Positions 1 to 7,759 of a DNA stretch of 20,917 nt are shown piece by piece. The notes beneath the pieces are model-generated. The model did not search any database, had not been told where the DNA came from, and saw only the letters and a program-made list of their open reading frames with translations. The stretch is from CAYGXH01 sp964354485 (GTDB taxonomy: Bacteria > Bacteroidota > Ignavibacteria > UBA10030 > SZUA-254), in assembly GCA_964354485.1 (NCBI GenBank), contig CAYGZY010000050.1, forward strand, positions 1-20,917. The letters run 5' to 3'. How positions within the stretch are numbered: position 1 is the first letter of the stretch; every line of letters starts with the position of its first letter. A program made the position numbers and the translations under genes.

Positions 1-16
1 TTTTCTCTTTTTTCAT
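1..16 (-). CDS. Start of an unknown gene coupled to the sigma factor (partial)
   Basis: An ATG at 16..14 on the minus strand overlaps the TGA stop of the sigma-factor gene (15..13) in an ATGA arrangement, and it reads Met-Lys-Lys-Glu-Lys before the window ends. Such overlap is typical of translationally coupled genes. Genes downstream of ECF sigma factors are often anti-sigma factors, so that is the likely product, but only five codons are visible and nothing in them proves it. Confidence 0.45.
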
Positions 17-624
17 ATGATTGCGTATTCATTGAGTTGCCGGCGAAGGAAAATCCGTGCGCGCCGGAGTCGCGACTTAACTGCAGGGATTGATAGTTTA
101 AGTATTTTTGCAGTTTCATCTGCCGACCGCCCTTCAATGTCGCGGAGCACGAAAACGATTCTGTAATCTATTGGAAGTGCCTGAATAGCTGTATCGAGCA
201 GATTCCTCAGTTCCCGGTTCATGATGCTCTCGATTGGTGTATGCCGGGAAGAATCAAGCAACTCGCGGTGCGCTGCTTTCGCCTGCCGGTCGTCGCCGAG
301 CGACAATTCTTCGAGAGATATGGTAGTCCGGGCGAGTTTCGTTCGCCTTTTTTTCATCAGGCAATTGTTCGTGACGATGCTGTACAACCACGTTGTGAAC
401 TTGGAACGGTTATCGAATTGATCGAGCTTGCGGTAAACATTTACAAAGGTATCCTGCAGGGTCTCGGATGCTTTTTCCCTGTCGCGGCATACCTTGAAAG
501 CAAAACTGTAAACAAGATTCTCGTACGTTCGTACAATCGTCGTGAATGCCTGATGGTCTCCGTCGCGTGCATTCTGCAGGAGTGACGGGTCCGGCTCAGC
601 GATATGATTCCTTTTCGGTGTCAA
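13..624 (-). CDS. ECF-type RNA polymerase sigma factor
   Basis: A 203-residue sigma-70 family protein with the two-domain ECF layout. Region 2 (about residues 17-95) carries the core-binding and -10 helices, including the D-TFVNVYRKLDQFD and FTTWLYSIVTN segments. Region 4 (about 138-198) is a helix-turn-helix with the LPIDYRIVFVLRDIEGRS and AVKSRLRRAR segments. It directs RNA polymerase to alternative promoters, usually in response to envelope or redox stress. The start is uncertain: the frame opens at a TTG (624..622) with no convincing Shine-Dalgarno, and no in-frame ATG lies upstream before a stop. A gene overlapping its stop codon by ATGA is probably its partner. It is divergent from gdhA across a 277-bp intergenic region. 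Confidence 0.88.
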   Translation of the reverse strand: MTPKRNHIAEPDPSLLQNARDGDHQAFTTIVRTYENLVYSFAFKVCRDREKASETLQDTFVNVYRKLDQFDNRSKFTTWLYSIVTNNCLMKKRRTKLARTTISLEELSLGDDRQAKAAHRELLDSSRHTPIESIMNRELRNLLDTAIQALPIDYRIVFVLRDIEGRSADETAKILKLSIPAVKSRLRRARIFLRRQLNEYAII

Positions 625-686
625 TGTTCACACATTATTGTCAGTGACAGTTCGTAAAAATATAACAAATTTTCTTTAAATACGTT

Positions 687-731
687 TCTCATTAGTGAAA
701 TCCAATCCCATTTGCTTTATCAATCGTGAGA
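687..731 (+). promoter_or_regulatory. Paired upstream activator sites of the gdhA promoter
   Basis: Two imperfect palindromic 14-mers are seen: TCTCA-TTAG-TGAAA at 687-700 and TATCA-ATCG-TGAGA at 718-731, starting 31 bp apart. The second starts 74 bp before the T of the -24 element. The same pair with the same 31-bp step and 73-74-bp distance occurs upstream of two other promoters in this window, which makes chance unlikely. Three helical turns between sites and this distance suit a dimeric enhancer-binding activator of sigma-54 polymerase. The identity of the regulator is not visible. Confidence 0.75.
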
Positions 732-791
732 TAGGTTGCCGGATAAATCATGAAAATCACCTTTAACTTAGCCGGTGCGTATGACCTCTTC

Positions 792-807
792 TGGCATACA
801 TATTGAG
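792..807 (+). promoter_or_regulatory. Sigma-54-like -24/-12 promoter of gdhA
   Basis: TGGCATACATATTGAG keeps the sigma-54 geometry (TGGCAyr-N4-TTG). The -12 box reads TTGA instead of the usual TTGC, and a T tract follows at once. The same TTGA variant is present at the two sister promoters at 12170 and 14127. Initiation would fall near 818, leaving a leader of about 85 nt before gdhA. Confidence 0.65.
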
Positions 808-901
808 CTTTTTTTGTCAGATTTAGGGGGTTCCAGCGTGTTATTAAAAAGGACCTTTCCAAAAGTCTATATAATTAATCATACGATCATATGAGGAATT
901 T

Positions 902-2242
902 ATGTCAGAGTATGTCCAGAATTTAATTGAACAAGTCAAAGCAAAAAATCAGGGTGAAAAAGAGTTTCACCAGGCTGTTCAGGAAGTTCTCGATTCACTC
1001 GAGTTAGTCCTCCAGCGCCACCCTGAGTACCGTTCAGAAAAAATACTCGAGCGGATGGTGGAGCCGGAACGAGTTGTCATATTCAGAGTCCCGTGGATGG
1101 ACGACCGCGGTGAATATCACATCAACAGGGGATTCCGTATCCAGATGAACAGCGCGATCGGACCATACAAAGGTGGTCTTCGCTTCCATCCCTCTGTCAC
1201 TCTCAGCATTCTAAAGTTTCTTGCTTTCGAGCAGGTATTCAAGAACAGTCTTACATCGCTACCCATGGGCGGCGGTAAAGGAGGATCTGATTTTGATCCT
1301 AAAGGGAAGAGCGATCACGAGGTTATGCGGTTCTGCCAGAGTTTCATGACGGAACTCTACCGGCACATAGGACCGGATATAGATGTCCCTGCGGGTGATA
1401 TCGGTGTCGGCGGAAGAGAAATCGGTTATCTCTTCGGTCAGTACAAACGGCTGACGAAGGAGTTTACCGGCGTTCTCACCGGCAAAGGTTTGAATTGGGG
1501 AGGTTCCTTGATTCGGCCGGAGGCGACAGGATTTGGTGTAGTGTACTTTGCCGAGGAGATGTTGAAAACGAAGAAACTTTCATTCGACGGAATGACCGTA
1601 GCAATTTCCGGATTCGGTAACGTTGCATGGGGTGCAGCACTTAAGGTAACCCAGCTCGGCGGGAAAGTGATGACGCTCTCCGGACCCGATGGCTTTGTCC
1701 ATGATAAAGATGGCATATCAGGGGAGAAGATTAACTACATGCTGGAAATGAGAGCGAGCGCACGTGATGAGGTTAAAATGTTTGCCGATAAATTCAAGGT
1801 GCCGTTCCACCGGGACAATCATCCGTGGGGCATTAAGGTTGATGTAGCATTGCCGTGTGCAACACAGAACGAACTCAATGAAGATGATGCGAAAGAGTTG
1901 GTGAAAAACGGCTGTAAATGTATATGTGAGGGTGCGAACATGCCGACGACCATCGGCGGCGTTAAGATATTCCAGGAAACGAACGTTTTATACGCTCCCG
2001 GAAAAGCATCGAATGCCGGAGGAGTTGCTACATCTGGATTGGAGATGAGCCAGAACAGTATGCGGCTCCCATGGCCAAAGGAGGAAGTAGACCGTAGACT
2101 GCACGAAATAATGAAAAATATACATCAGGTCTGCGTTGCGACGGCCGAAAAGTACGGAACACCGGGGAATTACGTGAGCGGCGCCAACATTGCAGGCTTC
2201 CTCAAGGTTGCCGATGCGATGATGGACCAGGGACTGGTCTGA
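902..2242 (+). CDS. gdhA: Glutamate dehydrogenase, hexameric type
   Basis: A 446-residue enzyme, almost exactly the length of E. coli GdhA, that interconverts 2-oxoglutarate plus ammonium and glutamate. The substrate-binding half has the PMGGGKGG motif with catalytic Lys126 and the PAGD loop with Asp166. The Rossmann half begins near residue 228 with a GFGNVAWG dinucleotide loop (from Gly237). Overall it matches the small-hexamer bacterial class that usually prefers NADP(H), but cofactor choice cannot be settled by eye. The start is supported by GAGGA at 893-897, four bases ahead of the ATG. It is preceded by a sigma-54-like promoter with twin activator sites and ends in a strong terminator, so it is probably a single-gene transcript. 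It is unrelated in subfamily to the broken dehydrogenase at 12536-13430. Confidence 0.97.
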   Translation: MSEYVQNLIEQVKAKNQGEKEFHQAVQEVLDSLELVLQRHPEYRSEKILERMVEPERVVIFRVPWMDDRGEYHINRGFRIQMNSAIGPYKGGLRFHPSVTLSILKFLAFEQVFKNSLTSLPMGGGKGGSDFDPKGKSDHEVMRFCQSFMTELYRHIGPDIDVPAGDIGVGGREIGYLFGQYKRLTKEFTGVLTGKGLNWGGSLIRPEATGFGVVYFAEEMLKTKKLSFDGMTVAISGFGNVAWGAALKVTQLGGKVMTLSGPDGFVHDKDGISGEKINYMLEMRASARDEVKMFADKFKVPFHRDNHPWGIKVDVALPCATQNELNEDDAKELVKNGCKCICEGANMPTTIGGVKIFQETNVLYAPGKASNAGGVATSGLEMSQNSMRLPWPKEEVDRRLHEIMKNIHQVCVATAEKYGTPGNYVSGANIAGFLKVADAMMDQGLV

Positions 2243-2292
2243 GGAAGGGGCTCTAAGGTAAATATTCGTAAAAACCGTCGTTCTCTTTTTAT

Positions 2293-2330
2293 AAAATCGG
2301 AGTGGTATTTGCCATCCGATTTTTTTATTT
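2293..2330 (+). terminator. Rho-independent terminator of gdhA
   Basis: A perfect 9-bp stem, AAAATCGGA (2293-2301) pairing with TCCGATTTT (2315-2323). The loop can add a TGG/CCA pairing. A T-rich run to 2330 follows. It lies about 50 bases after the gdhA stop. Confidence 0.88.
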
Positions 2331-2374
2331 TAGAGGAGGTTAATTACTCTTTTTAATCCGACATTATTTCGATT

Positions 2375-5374
2375 ATGGTAAATCCTTTCAATAAGAAAGA
2401 AGAACGCAACGCCCATTCATGGGAAACGGCAGAATATGGAAGCCGCTTACAGGGATTTCAGAAGCTGATGCGGTTTAACGTGAGGGATATTCTACTAGTC
2501 TCTAGTTTATACGATTCATACATTATCGAAGAAGATGGAAGACTTCATGAACTGATCCGGAAGGAATATGAAGGACTTAACCTCAGTCACTCTCCTGAGA
2601 TTACTCACGTATCAAGCGGCGAAGAAGCGCTGGAGCTGGTAACCAGCGGGAAGAGGTTCGATTTAATAATAACCACGCTGCACGTAGAAGATATCCCAGC
2701 TGTCCGGTTAGCGAAAATGATTAAGGAATCGGGACTGAACATTCCGATTATTCTCCTTGCATATGATAACCGGGAGCAGACAGACCTGCTGACATGCCAG
2801 GATATTGCAGTATTCGATAGGGTTTTCATATGGCAGGGAGATTCGCGGATACTTGTCGCCTTAATCCAGTCGGTCGAGGACCGCTTAAACGTAGAACACG
2901 ATACAAGGGCTGTCGGTGTTCAGTCGATTATTCTCATCGAAGACAACGTCAGGTATTATTCGGCCTTTCTTCCAATCATCTATACAGAGATTTTACATCA
3001 ATCGCAGCGATTGATTTTAGAGGGTATTAATCCGTCCGACAGGTACCTCAGGATGAGGGCGCGGCCTAAAATTTTATTGTGCACTTCTTATGAAGAGGCA
3101 TGGGATTACTTTGAAAAATACGAGGAGACCGTTTTAGGTGTAATATCAGATATCGATTTTATACGTAATTGCGCCAATGATCCGCGTGCGGGAATCGAAT
3201 TTGCAAAAAATGTGAAAGCCAGAAGGTCAGACATTCCAATTTTACTCCAGTCGAACGCACCGGAGAACGAGAGCGAAGTCCATACGATAGGCGTATCGTT
3301 TCTTCTCAAGGACTCGCCGACCCTGTTGAACGATTTGCGGTTGTTTATGAACAGGTATTTCAGTTTCGGCGATTTTATTTTCAGAATGCCCGACGGGAGG
3401 GAAGTAAGCCGCGCCGACGATCTGAAATCGCTCGAAGAACAGCTGCAGTTCGTCCCCGACGAAAGCATCCGGTACCACGGTGAACGCAACCATTTTTCAA
3501 ACTGGCTGAAGGCGAGGACGGAGTTCTGGCTTGCCCATAAATTGCGTCCCCGTAAGATATCGGATTATTCATCGATAGAGGAAATGCGGAAAGATTTGAT
3601 CGTCTCCGTGCAAAGCTACAGAAGGACGAGGCAGCTCGGGCATATTACGGATTTCGATAAATCGACATTCGACCCCATGAGCAGTTTTGCAAAGATCGGC
3701 GGGGGCTCGCTGGGCGGCAAAGCCCGCGGGCTCGGATTTATCAATATGCTGATCAATAATTTCGATATTCGAAATCATTTCAAAGATGTAGAGATATATG
3801 TTCCCCCCGCAGTCATTCTCGGAACGGATGTATTCGACAGGTTCCTCGATGAAAACGATCTCCGAGGTATTGCATACCGGAGCACGGACGATTCGGAGAT
3901 CACAAAACGCTTCGTGGAAGCGAAAAAGTTTCCGAGAAAAATCAGCCGTCAGCTCGCCGAGTTTCTCGATCTCGTCCGTGAACCTCTCGCCGTCCGTTCT
4001 TCCTCGCTATTGGAGGATTCTCAGTTCCATCCGTTCGCAGGCGTGTACAAAACGTACATGATCCCGAACAATCATCCCGATCCCAACTACCGCAGGAATG
4101 TTTTAATCAATGCCATCAAGAGGGTTTATGCTTCCACCTTTTACGGCAGCGTGAAGGATTATATGAAAGTCACATCCTACCGGATCGAAGAAGAAAAAAT
4201 GGCGGTAATCATCCAGATGATGGTGGGTGCAAGACACGGCGGCAAATTTTATCCCGATTTTTCAGGTGTCGCCAAATCGTACAATTTCTATCCAATCGCC
4301 CCGCAAAAATCACAGGACGGGACAGTTTCCGTGGCGCTCGGTCTCGGAAAGATAATAGTGGACGGAGGAGTTACGGTACGATTTTGCCCGAAATATCCGC
4401 AGCATATGCTTCAATTTTCTTCGGTCAAGGAGACGCTCAGAAACAGTCAGAGCGAATTTTTTGCACTCGATCTCAAAGCGAAACCTATGTCCGCCGAACA
4501 AACGCACGATGCTCTTCTGCAGAGATACCCGATAAGCGACGCGGAGAACGACAAAACACTCCATTATGTAGGATCAACCTATTCGCCCGAAGATAACGCG
4601 ATACACGACGGACTTTCAAGAGAAGGGAGGCGCATCGTCACTTTTGCGCCTATTCTCAGGAATAAAATATTTCCGCTCCCGGAAATCGTAGAGCTTCTCC
4701 TTAAGATGGGGAGTTGGGGGATGGGTTCGCCGGTCGAACTTGAATTTGCCGTGAATATGTCTCAGCAGCGCGGTAATCTGAAAGAATACGGGCTGCTGCA
4801 AATCAGGCCGTTGGTCCTCAGCCGCGAGACCGAGGAACTGAATGTCGACGACGTCGAACCGGAGAAATTGATTTGTAAAAGCGGGTATGTGATGGGGAAC
4901 GGGATCATCAAAGATATATACGACATCGTGGCCGTTGATATTAAACGCTTCGAACGCGGGAAATCGCACGATGTAGCCACGGAAATAGGTCAGTTTAACC
5001 AAAAGCTCATTGCCGAGCGAAGACCTTATCTCCTGATCGGTGTCGGGCGCTGGGGAAGCTTGGATCCTTGGCTCGGTATTCCGGTGAAGTGGGAACAAAT
5101 CGTGGGTGCCCGCGCAATCGTTGAGGGTGGACTGAGGGATATCGATGTCACTCCTTCTCAAGGCTCTCATTTCTTTCATAATATCACCTCCTTTATGATC
5201 GGATATTTTACCGTGACCTCGAATCCGGCGGACGGGTTCATCGATTGGAATTGGTTAACAAGCCAAAAATCACTCGAGGAGAAGATATTTACCCGCCATC
5301 TTCGTTTCGAGAATCCTATCATCGTGAAAATGAACGGGAAGCAGAATAAGGGGATAATTCTAAAACCCTGGTAG
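2375..5374 (+). CDS. Tandem receiver-like / PEP-pyruvate-binding ATP-grasp protein
   Basis: A 999-residue cytoplasmic protein. Residues about 38-170 form a receiver-like fold in which the expected phospho-acceptor position reads DLIITTL, Thr101 in place of Asp. Residues about 184-330 form a second receiver with its acidic pair (Glu189/Asp190), Asp259, Ser293 and Lys312 all in place. From about residue 435 comes the PEP synthase/pyruvate phosphate dikinase N-terminal ATP-binding domain (IGGGSLGGKARGLGFIN, then LAVRSSSLLEDS). The phosphohistidine swivel and PEP-binding barrel of true PEP synthases are absent, so it is unlikely to make PEP by itself. A regulatory or protein-phosphotransfer role is an inference. 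The ATG at 2375 has no nearby Shine-Dalgarno; a strong AGGAGG lies 35 bases upstream at 2334-2339 with no usable start after it. A convergent hairpin follows the gene. Confidence 0.85.
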   Translation: MVNPFNKKEERNAHSWETAEYGSRLQGFQKLMRFNVRDILLVSSLYDSYIIEEDGRLHELIRKEYEGLNLSHSPEITHVSSGEEALELVTSGKRFDLIITTLHVEDIPAVRLAKMIKESGLNIPIILLAYDNREQTDLLTCQDIAVFDRVFIWQGDSRILVALIQSVEDRLNVEHDTRAVGVQSIILIEDNVRYYSAFLPIIYTEILHQSQRLILEGINPSDRYLRMRARPKILLCTSYEEAWDYFEKYEETVLGVISDIDFIRNCANDPRAGIEFAKNVKARRSDIPILLQSNAPENESEVHTIGVSFLLKDSPTLLNDLRLFMNRYFSFGDFIFRMPDGREVSRADDLKSLEEQLQFVPDESIRYHGERNHFSNWLKARTEFWLAHKLRPRKISDYSSIEEMRKDLIVSVQSYRRTRQLGHITDFDKSTFDPMSSFAKIGGGSLGGKARGLGFINMLINNFDIRNHFKDVEIYVPPAVILGTDVFDRFLDENDLRGIAYRSTDDSEITKRFVEAKKFPRKISRQLAEFLDLVREPLAVRSSSLLEDSQFHPFAGVYKTYMIPNNHPDPNYRRNVLINAIKRVYASTFYGSVKDYMKVTSYRIEEEKMAVIIQMMVGARHGGKFYPDFSGVAKSYNFYPIAPQKSQDGTVSVALGLGKIIVDGGVTVRFCPKYPQHMLQFSSVKETLRNSQSEFFALDLKAKPMSAEQTHDALLQRYPISDAENDKTLHYVGSTYSPEDNAIHDGLSREGRRIVTFAPILRNKIFPLPEIVELLLKMGSWGMGSPVELEFAVNMSQQRGNLKEYGLLQIRPLVLSRETEELNVDDVEPEKLICKSGYVMGNGIIKDIYDIVAVDIKRFERGKSHDVATEIGQFNQKLIAERRPYLLIGVGRWGSLDPWLGIPVKWEQIVGARAIVEGGLRDIDVTPSQGSHFFHNITSFMIGYFTVTSNPADGFIDWNWLTSQKSLEEKIFTRHLRFENPIIVKMNGKQNKGIILKPW

Positions 5375-5406
5375 ATACCGGATCCGAACTCCTTCTGTTA
5401 AAAATA

Positions 5407-5453
5407 GAAATCCGACTTCTTACCCGATTGTTCCGGGATAGAAGCCGGACTTC
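5407..5453. terminator. Long hairpin between convergent genes
   Basis: The 20-nt arms at 5407-5426 and 5434-5453 pair with two mismatches and two G-U pairs around a 7-nt loop, midway between the convergent stops at 5374 and 5482. Reading leftward (minus strand), the stem is followed by CTATTTTTAAC, a reasonable U-tract for the four-gene redox operon. The plus-strand side has no clear T-run, so termination of the 2375-5374 gene there is less sure. Confidence 0.7.
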
Positions 5454-5481
5454 CAGCCAGTTTATTTCGTGAGGGAGTGGC

Positions 5482-7062
5482 TTATTTAAGTATAGATTCC
5501 GCTTCCTCTTTATCGACCTCCATAATGAACTGAATACCGCTTATTTCGGACGCTTCTTTTGTCAGGGAGGCGATATCGTCGCGTGTGATATGCTCGAGTG
5601 TGAACTTACGGCTTCCTGCCATAAGTTGGCGCAGTCCCTGGGCAAGCCGCTCATAGTACGTATAGAGCCCGAGCGCGCCCGCTGGAATTTTTTCGAATTC
5701 ATCATTGCCCAATTGGTGTCGGAGTTCGCTTGCCGTAACAAAAACCTCATCCCTCGTGCTGCCGAACCGTTCGATATATACGGGGAGCTGCCCTTCATCT
5801 ATAGCTCGGCCTATCGTTTTCCCGACCATTGCGGCGGCGATCGGAGACCGCGCCATACCGACGAGTTTTACGAACGGTGCCCCGATGGCAAGTCCTTTAT
5901 AGATCTGATCCTCAAACGTAAATCCGCCTGCCACTGCAAGCGCAGGTACGTGCTGTTTCTTGTCGGCAAGTTTCTTTGCGTAGAAGTAGAGCAAAGAATG
6001 GAGTTCAACGGGAGGGACTCCCCATTCGTTCATCATTCTCCATGGGCTCATCCCTGTTCCGCCTCCTGCGCCGTCGACCGTAAGGAGGTCGAGTTTGTAT
6101 TTTGAGGCAAATTTAATTGCGCGTGCCAGATCGGCCGGGCGGTATGCGCCCGTTTTCAGGGAAATGTACTTTGCGCCGGCTTTCCGAAGTTCTGCAATTC
6201 TCTGTGCAAACGATTCCTCGGTAACCATGCCGACCCGCGAGTGCCTTTCGAATTCCTTAAACGCTCCGCGCTCGAATGCCTTGATTACGTTTTCATCCGT
6301 CGGGTTGGGGAGAACGACATATCCGCGCTGGTAGAGAGTTTGTGCTTTCTTGAGATTTCTGATTTTGACTTCTCCGCCTATGTCCTTTGCACCCTGTCCC
6401 CATTTCAACTCGACTAGCTGAACGCCGAGCTTATCGATGGCATATTCCTGTACGAAAAGGCGGGTATCTTCAACGTTCGCCTGCACGATAATGGCTCCGT
6501 ATCCATCCCGCATGTGGTCTTTATATAAGGAGACGCGGCGTTTTAGATCGATGGTGTCGATCACCCTGCCGTTTTTTATCACCGCTTCCATGTCCATTCC
6601 GACAACGTTCTCGCCGATTGTCAAACCCGTTCCTGCGAGCGCCGAGCCGATTGCCAGTCCTTCCCAGTTGTTCTTTGCGATATCGGTCGATCCGATTCCT
6701 GGGATAATCCAAGGATAGCGGAATTTAATTCCTTTATCGTGGCCGAAATGGACTTCGATATTGACATTCGGGAAGATTGCCTTGTCGCTGTCGGCTTCGA
6801 TTCCGTGAGCGCCTACCGCCGTACCCATAATATTGAAGTGCGAATAATCTACGGGATAATTTTTTTCACCGGCAGTGGTTATGACACCGAACGGCTGAGG
6901 ATATATTACTTCATGTCCGCGGTAAGCGGATTTGCCGATTTCGCACATACCTATACAGCCGTCGACGCAAGTAACGCACATTCCTGATGCAGGTACTACG
7001 GAACCATCCGTTCTGTTCTTTGTAAGAGTTGCTGCTGTCGCGTTGATCCGAGAGAGTGACAT
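5482..7062 (-). CDS. GltB-type FMN-binding glutamate synthase-like protein with an N-terminal four-Cys cluster
   Basis: A 526-residue protein matching the FMN-binding central domain of glutamate synthase large subunits (archaeal/GltB type). Visible motifs are the QGAK loop (223-226), the VDGAGGGTGMSP flavin/active-site loop (329-340) and the AVAGGFTF strand near 376. There is no N-terminal glutaminase domain and no C-terminal GltB beta-helix. The 3Fe-4S cysteine motif that follows the flavin barrel in true GltB is missing. The protein's only four cysteines are C29, C32, C36 and C40, spaced to hold one Fe-S cluster. GGAG (complement of 7073-7076) sits 10 bases before the ATG. It is the last gene of the operon, 19 bases after the NuoG-like gene. 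It probably receives electrons from that complex; glutamate as its product is an inference. Confidence 0.88.
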   Translation of the reverse strand: MSLSRINATAATLTKNRTDGSVVPASGMCVTCVDGCIGMCEIGKSAYRGHEVIYPQPFGVITTAGEKNYPVDYSHFNIMGTAVGAHGIEADSDKAIFPNVNIEVHFGHDKGIKFRYPWIIPGIGSTDIAKNNWEGLAIGSALAGTGLTIGENVVGMDMEAVIKNGRVIDTIDLKRRVSLYKDHMRDGYGAIIVQANVEDTRLFVQEYAIDKLGVQLVELKWGQGAKDIGGEVKIRNLKKAQTLYQRGYVVLPNPTDENVIKAFERGAFKEFERHSRVGMVTEESFAQRIAELRKAGAKYISLKTGAYRPADLARAIKFASKYKLDLLTVDGAGGGTGMSPWRMMNEWGVPPVELHSLLYFYAKKLADKKQHVPALAVAGGFTFEDQIYKGLAIGAPFVKLVGMARSPIAAAMVGKTIGRAIDEGQLPVYIERFGSTRDEVFVTASELRHQLGNDEFEKIPAGALGLYTYYERLAQGLRQLMAGSRKFTLEHITRDDIASLTKEASEISGIQFIMEVDKEEAESILK

Positions 7063-7081
7063 TGTAAAGTTGCTCCTTTCT

Positions 7082-7759
7082 TTAATCTTTTTTTATTTCA
7101 CATGCCACACAGGGTTCCATGTAGCACATCATGTCGTTAAACTTTTCTTTTTCTATGCAGGGGGGGCTCAGGTTGGCGCATCCGCCGCAAATCGGAAGCT
7201 CAGGTTGTGTATAAGTACAGCGGAGCGTGCAGACGGGGCAGACATAAATACATCCGCCGCAAAGCCTACATTTTTCCGACTTTATGTCGAAAGGGGTGCC
7301 GATAGTCCGGTGTTCGCCGCGGCCGCGGAATCCGATTGCCTGGGCGACCATCTGTTCTTTGCACATACGGACGCATAAACCGCACATGATGCAATCTTCA
7401 TATTCCTGCCTGAACCGCTGCTGCTTCACTTCAAACGCTGAAGCGAGGTCTTGGATGACTTTCGACTGCGGGCACGAAGCAAGCAGCAATTCAATCACCA
7501 TTTTCCGGGCACGCATGACACGTCTGGAAGCGGTGCGGACTCTCAATCCCTCTTCCACGGGATATGTGCACGATGATACGAGTTTGGATTTCAGTCCTTC
7601 GCCGATTTCGACTATACAGAGCCTGCAGGCGCCGTAAGGCGTTAATCCGTCCATATGGCATAATGTCGGAATCGGGAAACCGAGGAATTGCGACGCTTCG
7701 AGGATTGTTGTTCCTTCTTCGATGGTTACATCCAGCCCGTTAATTTTCAATGTTATCAT
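7082..7759 (-). CDS. NuoG N-terminal/HoxU-like 2Fe-2S plus 4Fe-4S electron-transfer subunit
   Basis: A 225-residue iron-sulfur protein. Residues 1-75 form a plant-ferredoxin-like [2Fe-2S] domain with C34, C45, C48 and C64. Two CxxCxxCxxxC 4Fe-4S motifs follow at C123-C133 and C164-C174. Between them, the His/Cys-ligated cluster motif of full-length NuoG is absent (only one Cys, in LLASCP). A tail of about 50 residues adds eight more cysteines (177, 181, 191, 194, 201, 212, 217, 220), possibly another cluster. The catalytic hydrogenase domain is missing, so this is a wire, not a hydrogenase. The start at 7759 is chosen because its ATG overlaps the preceding stop as ATGA and the fold begins at MITLKING; a longer frame from 7834 would add 25 unrelated residues. 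AAGGA lies ahead of the ATG. Confidence 0.9.
   Translation of the reverse strand: MITLKINGLDVTIEEGTTILEASQFLGFPIPTLCHMDGLTPYGACRLCIVEIGEGLKSKLVSSCTYPVEEGLRVRTASRRVMRARKMVIELLLASCPQSKVIQDLASAFEVKQQRFRQEYEDCIMCGLCVRMCKEQMVAQAIGFRGRGEHRTIGTPFDIKSEKCRLCGGCIYVCPVCTLRCTYTQPELPICGGCANLSPPCIEKEKFNDMMCYMEPCVACEIKKD

Noticed and set aside
750..806. Short open frame MKITFNLAGAYDLFWHTY upstream of gdhA
   Set aside because: It has no ribosome site and lies across the promoter box; it would be upstream of the predicted transcription start.
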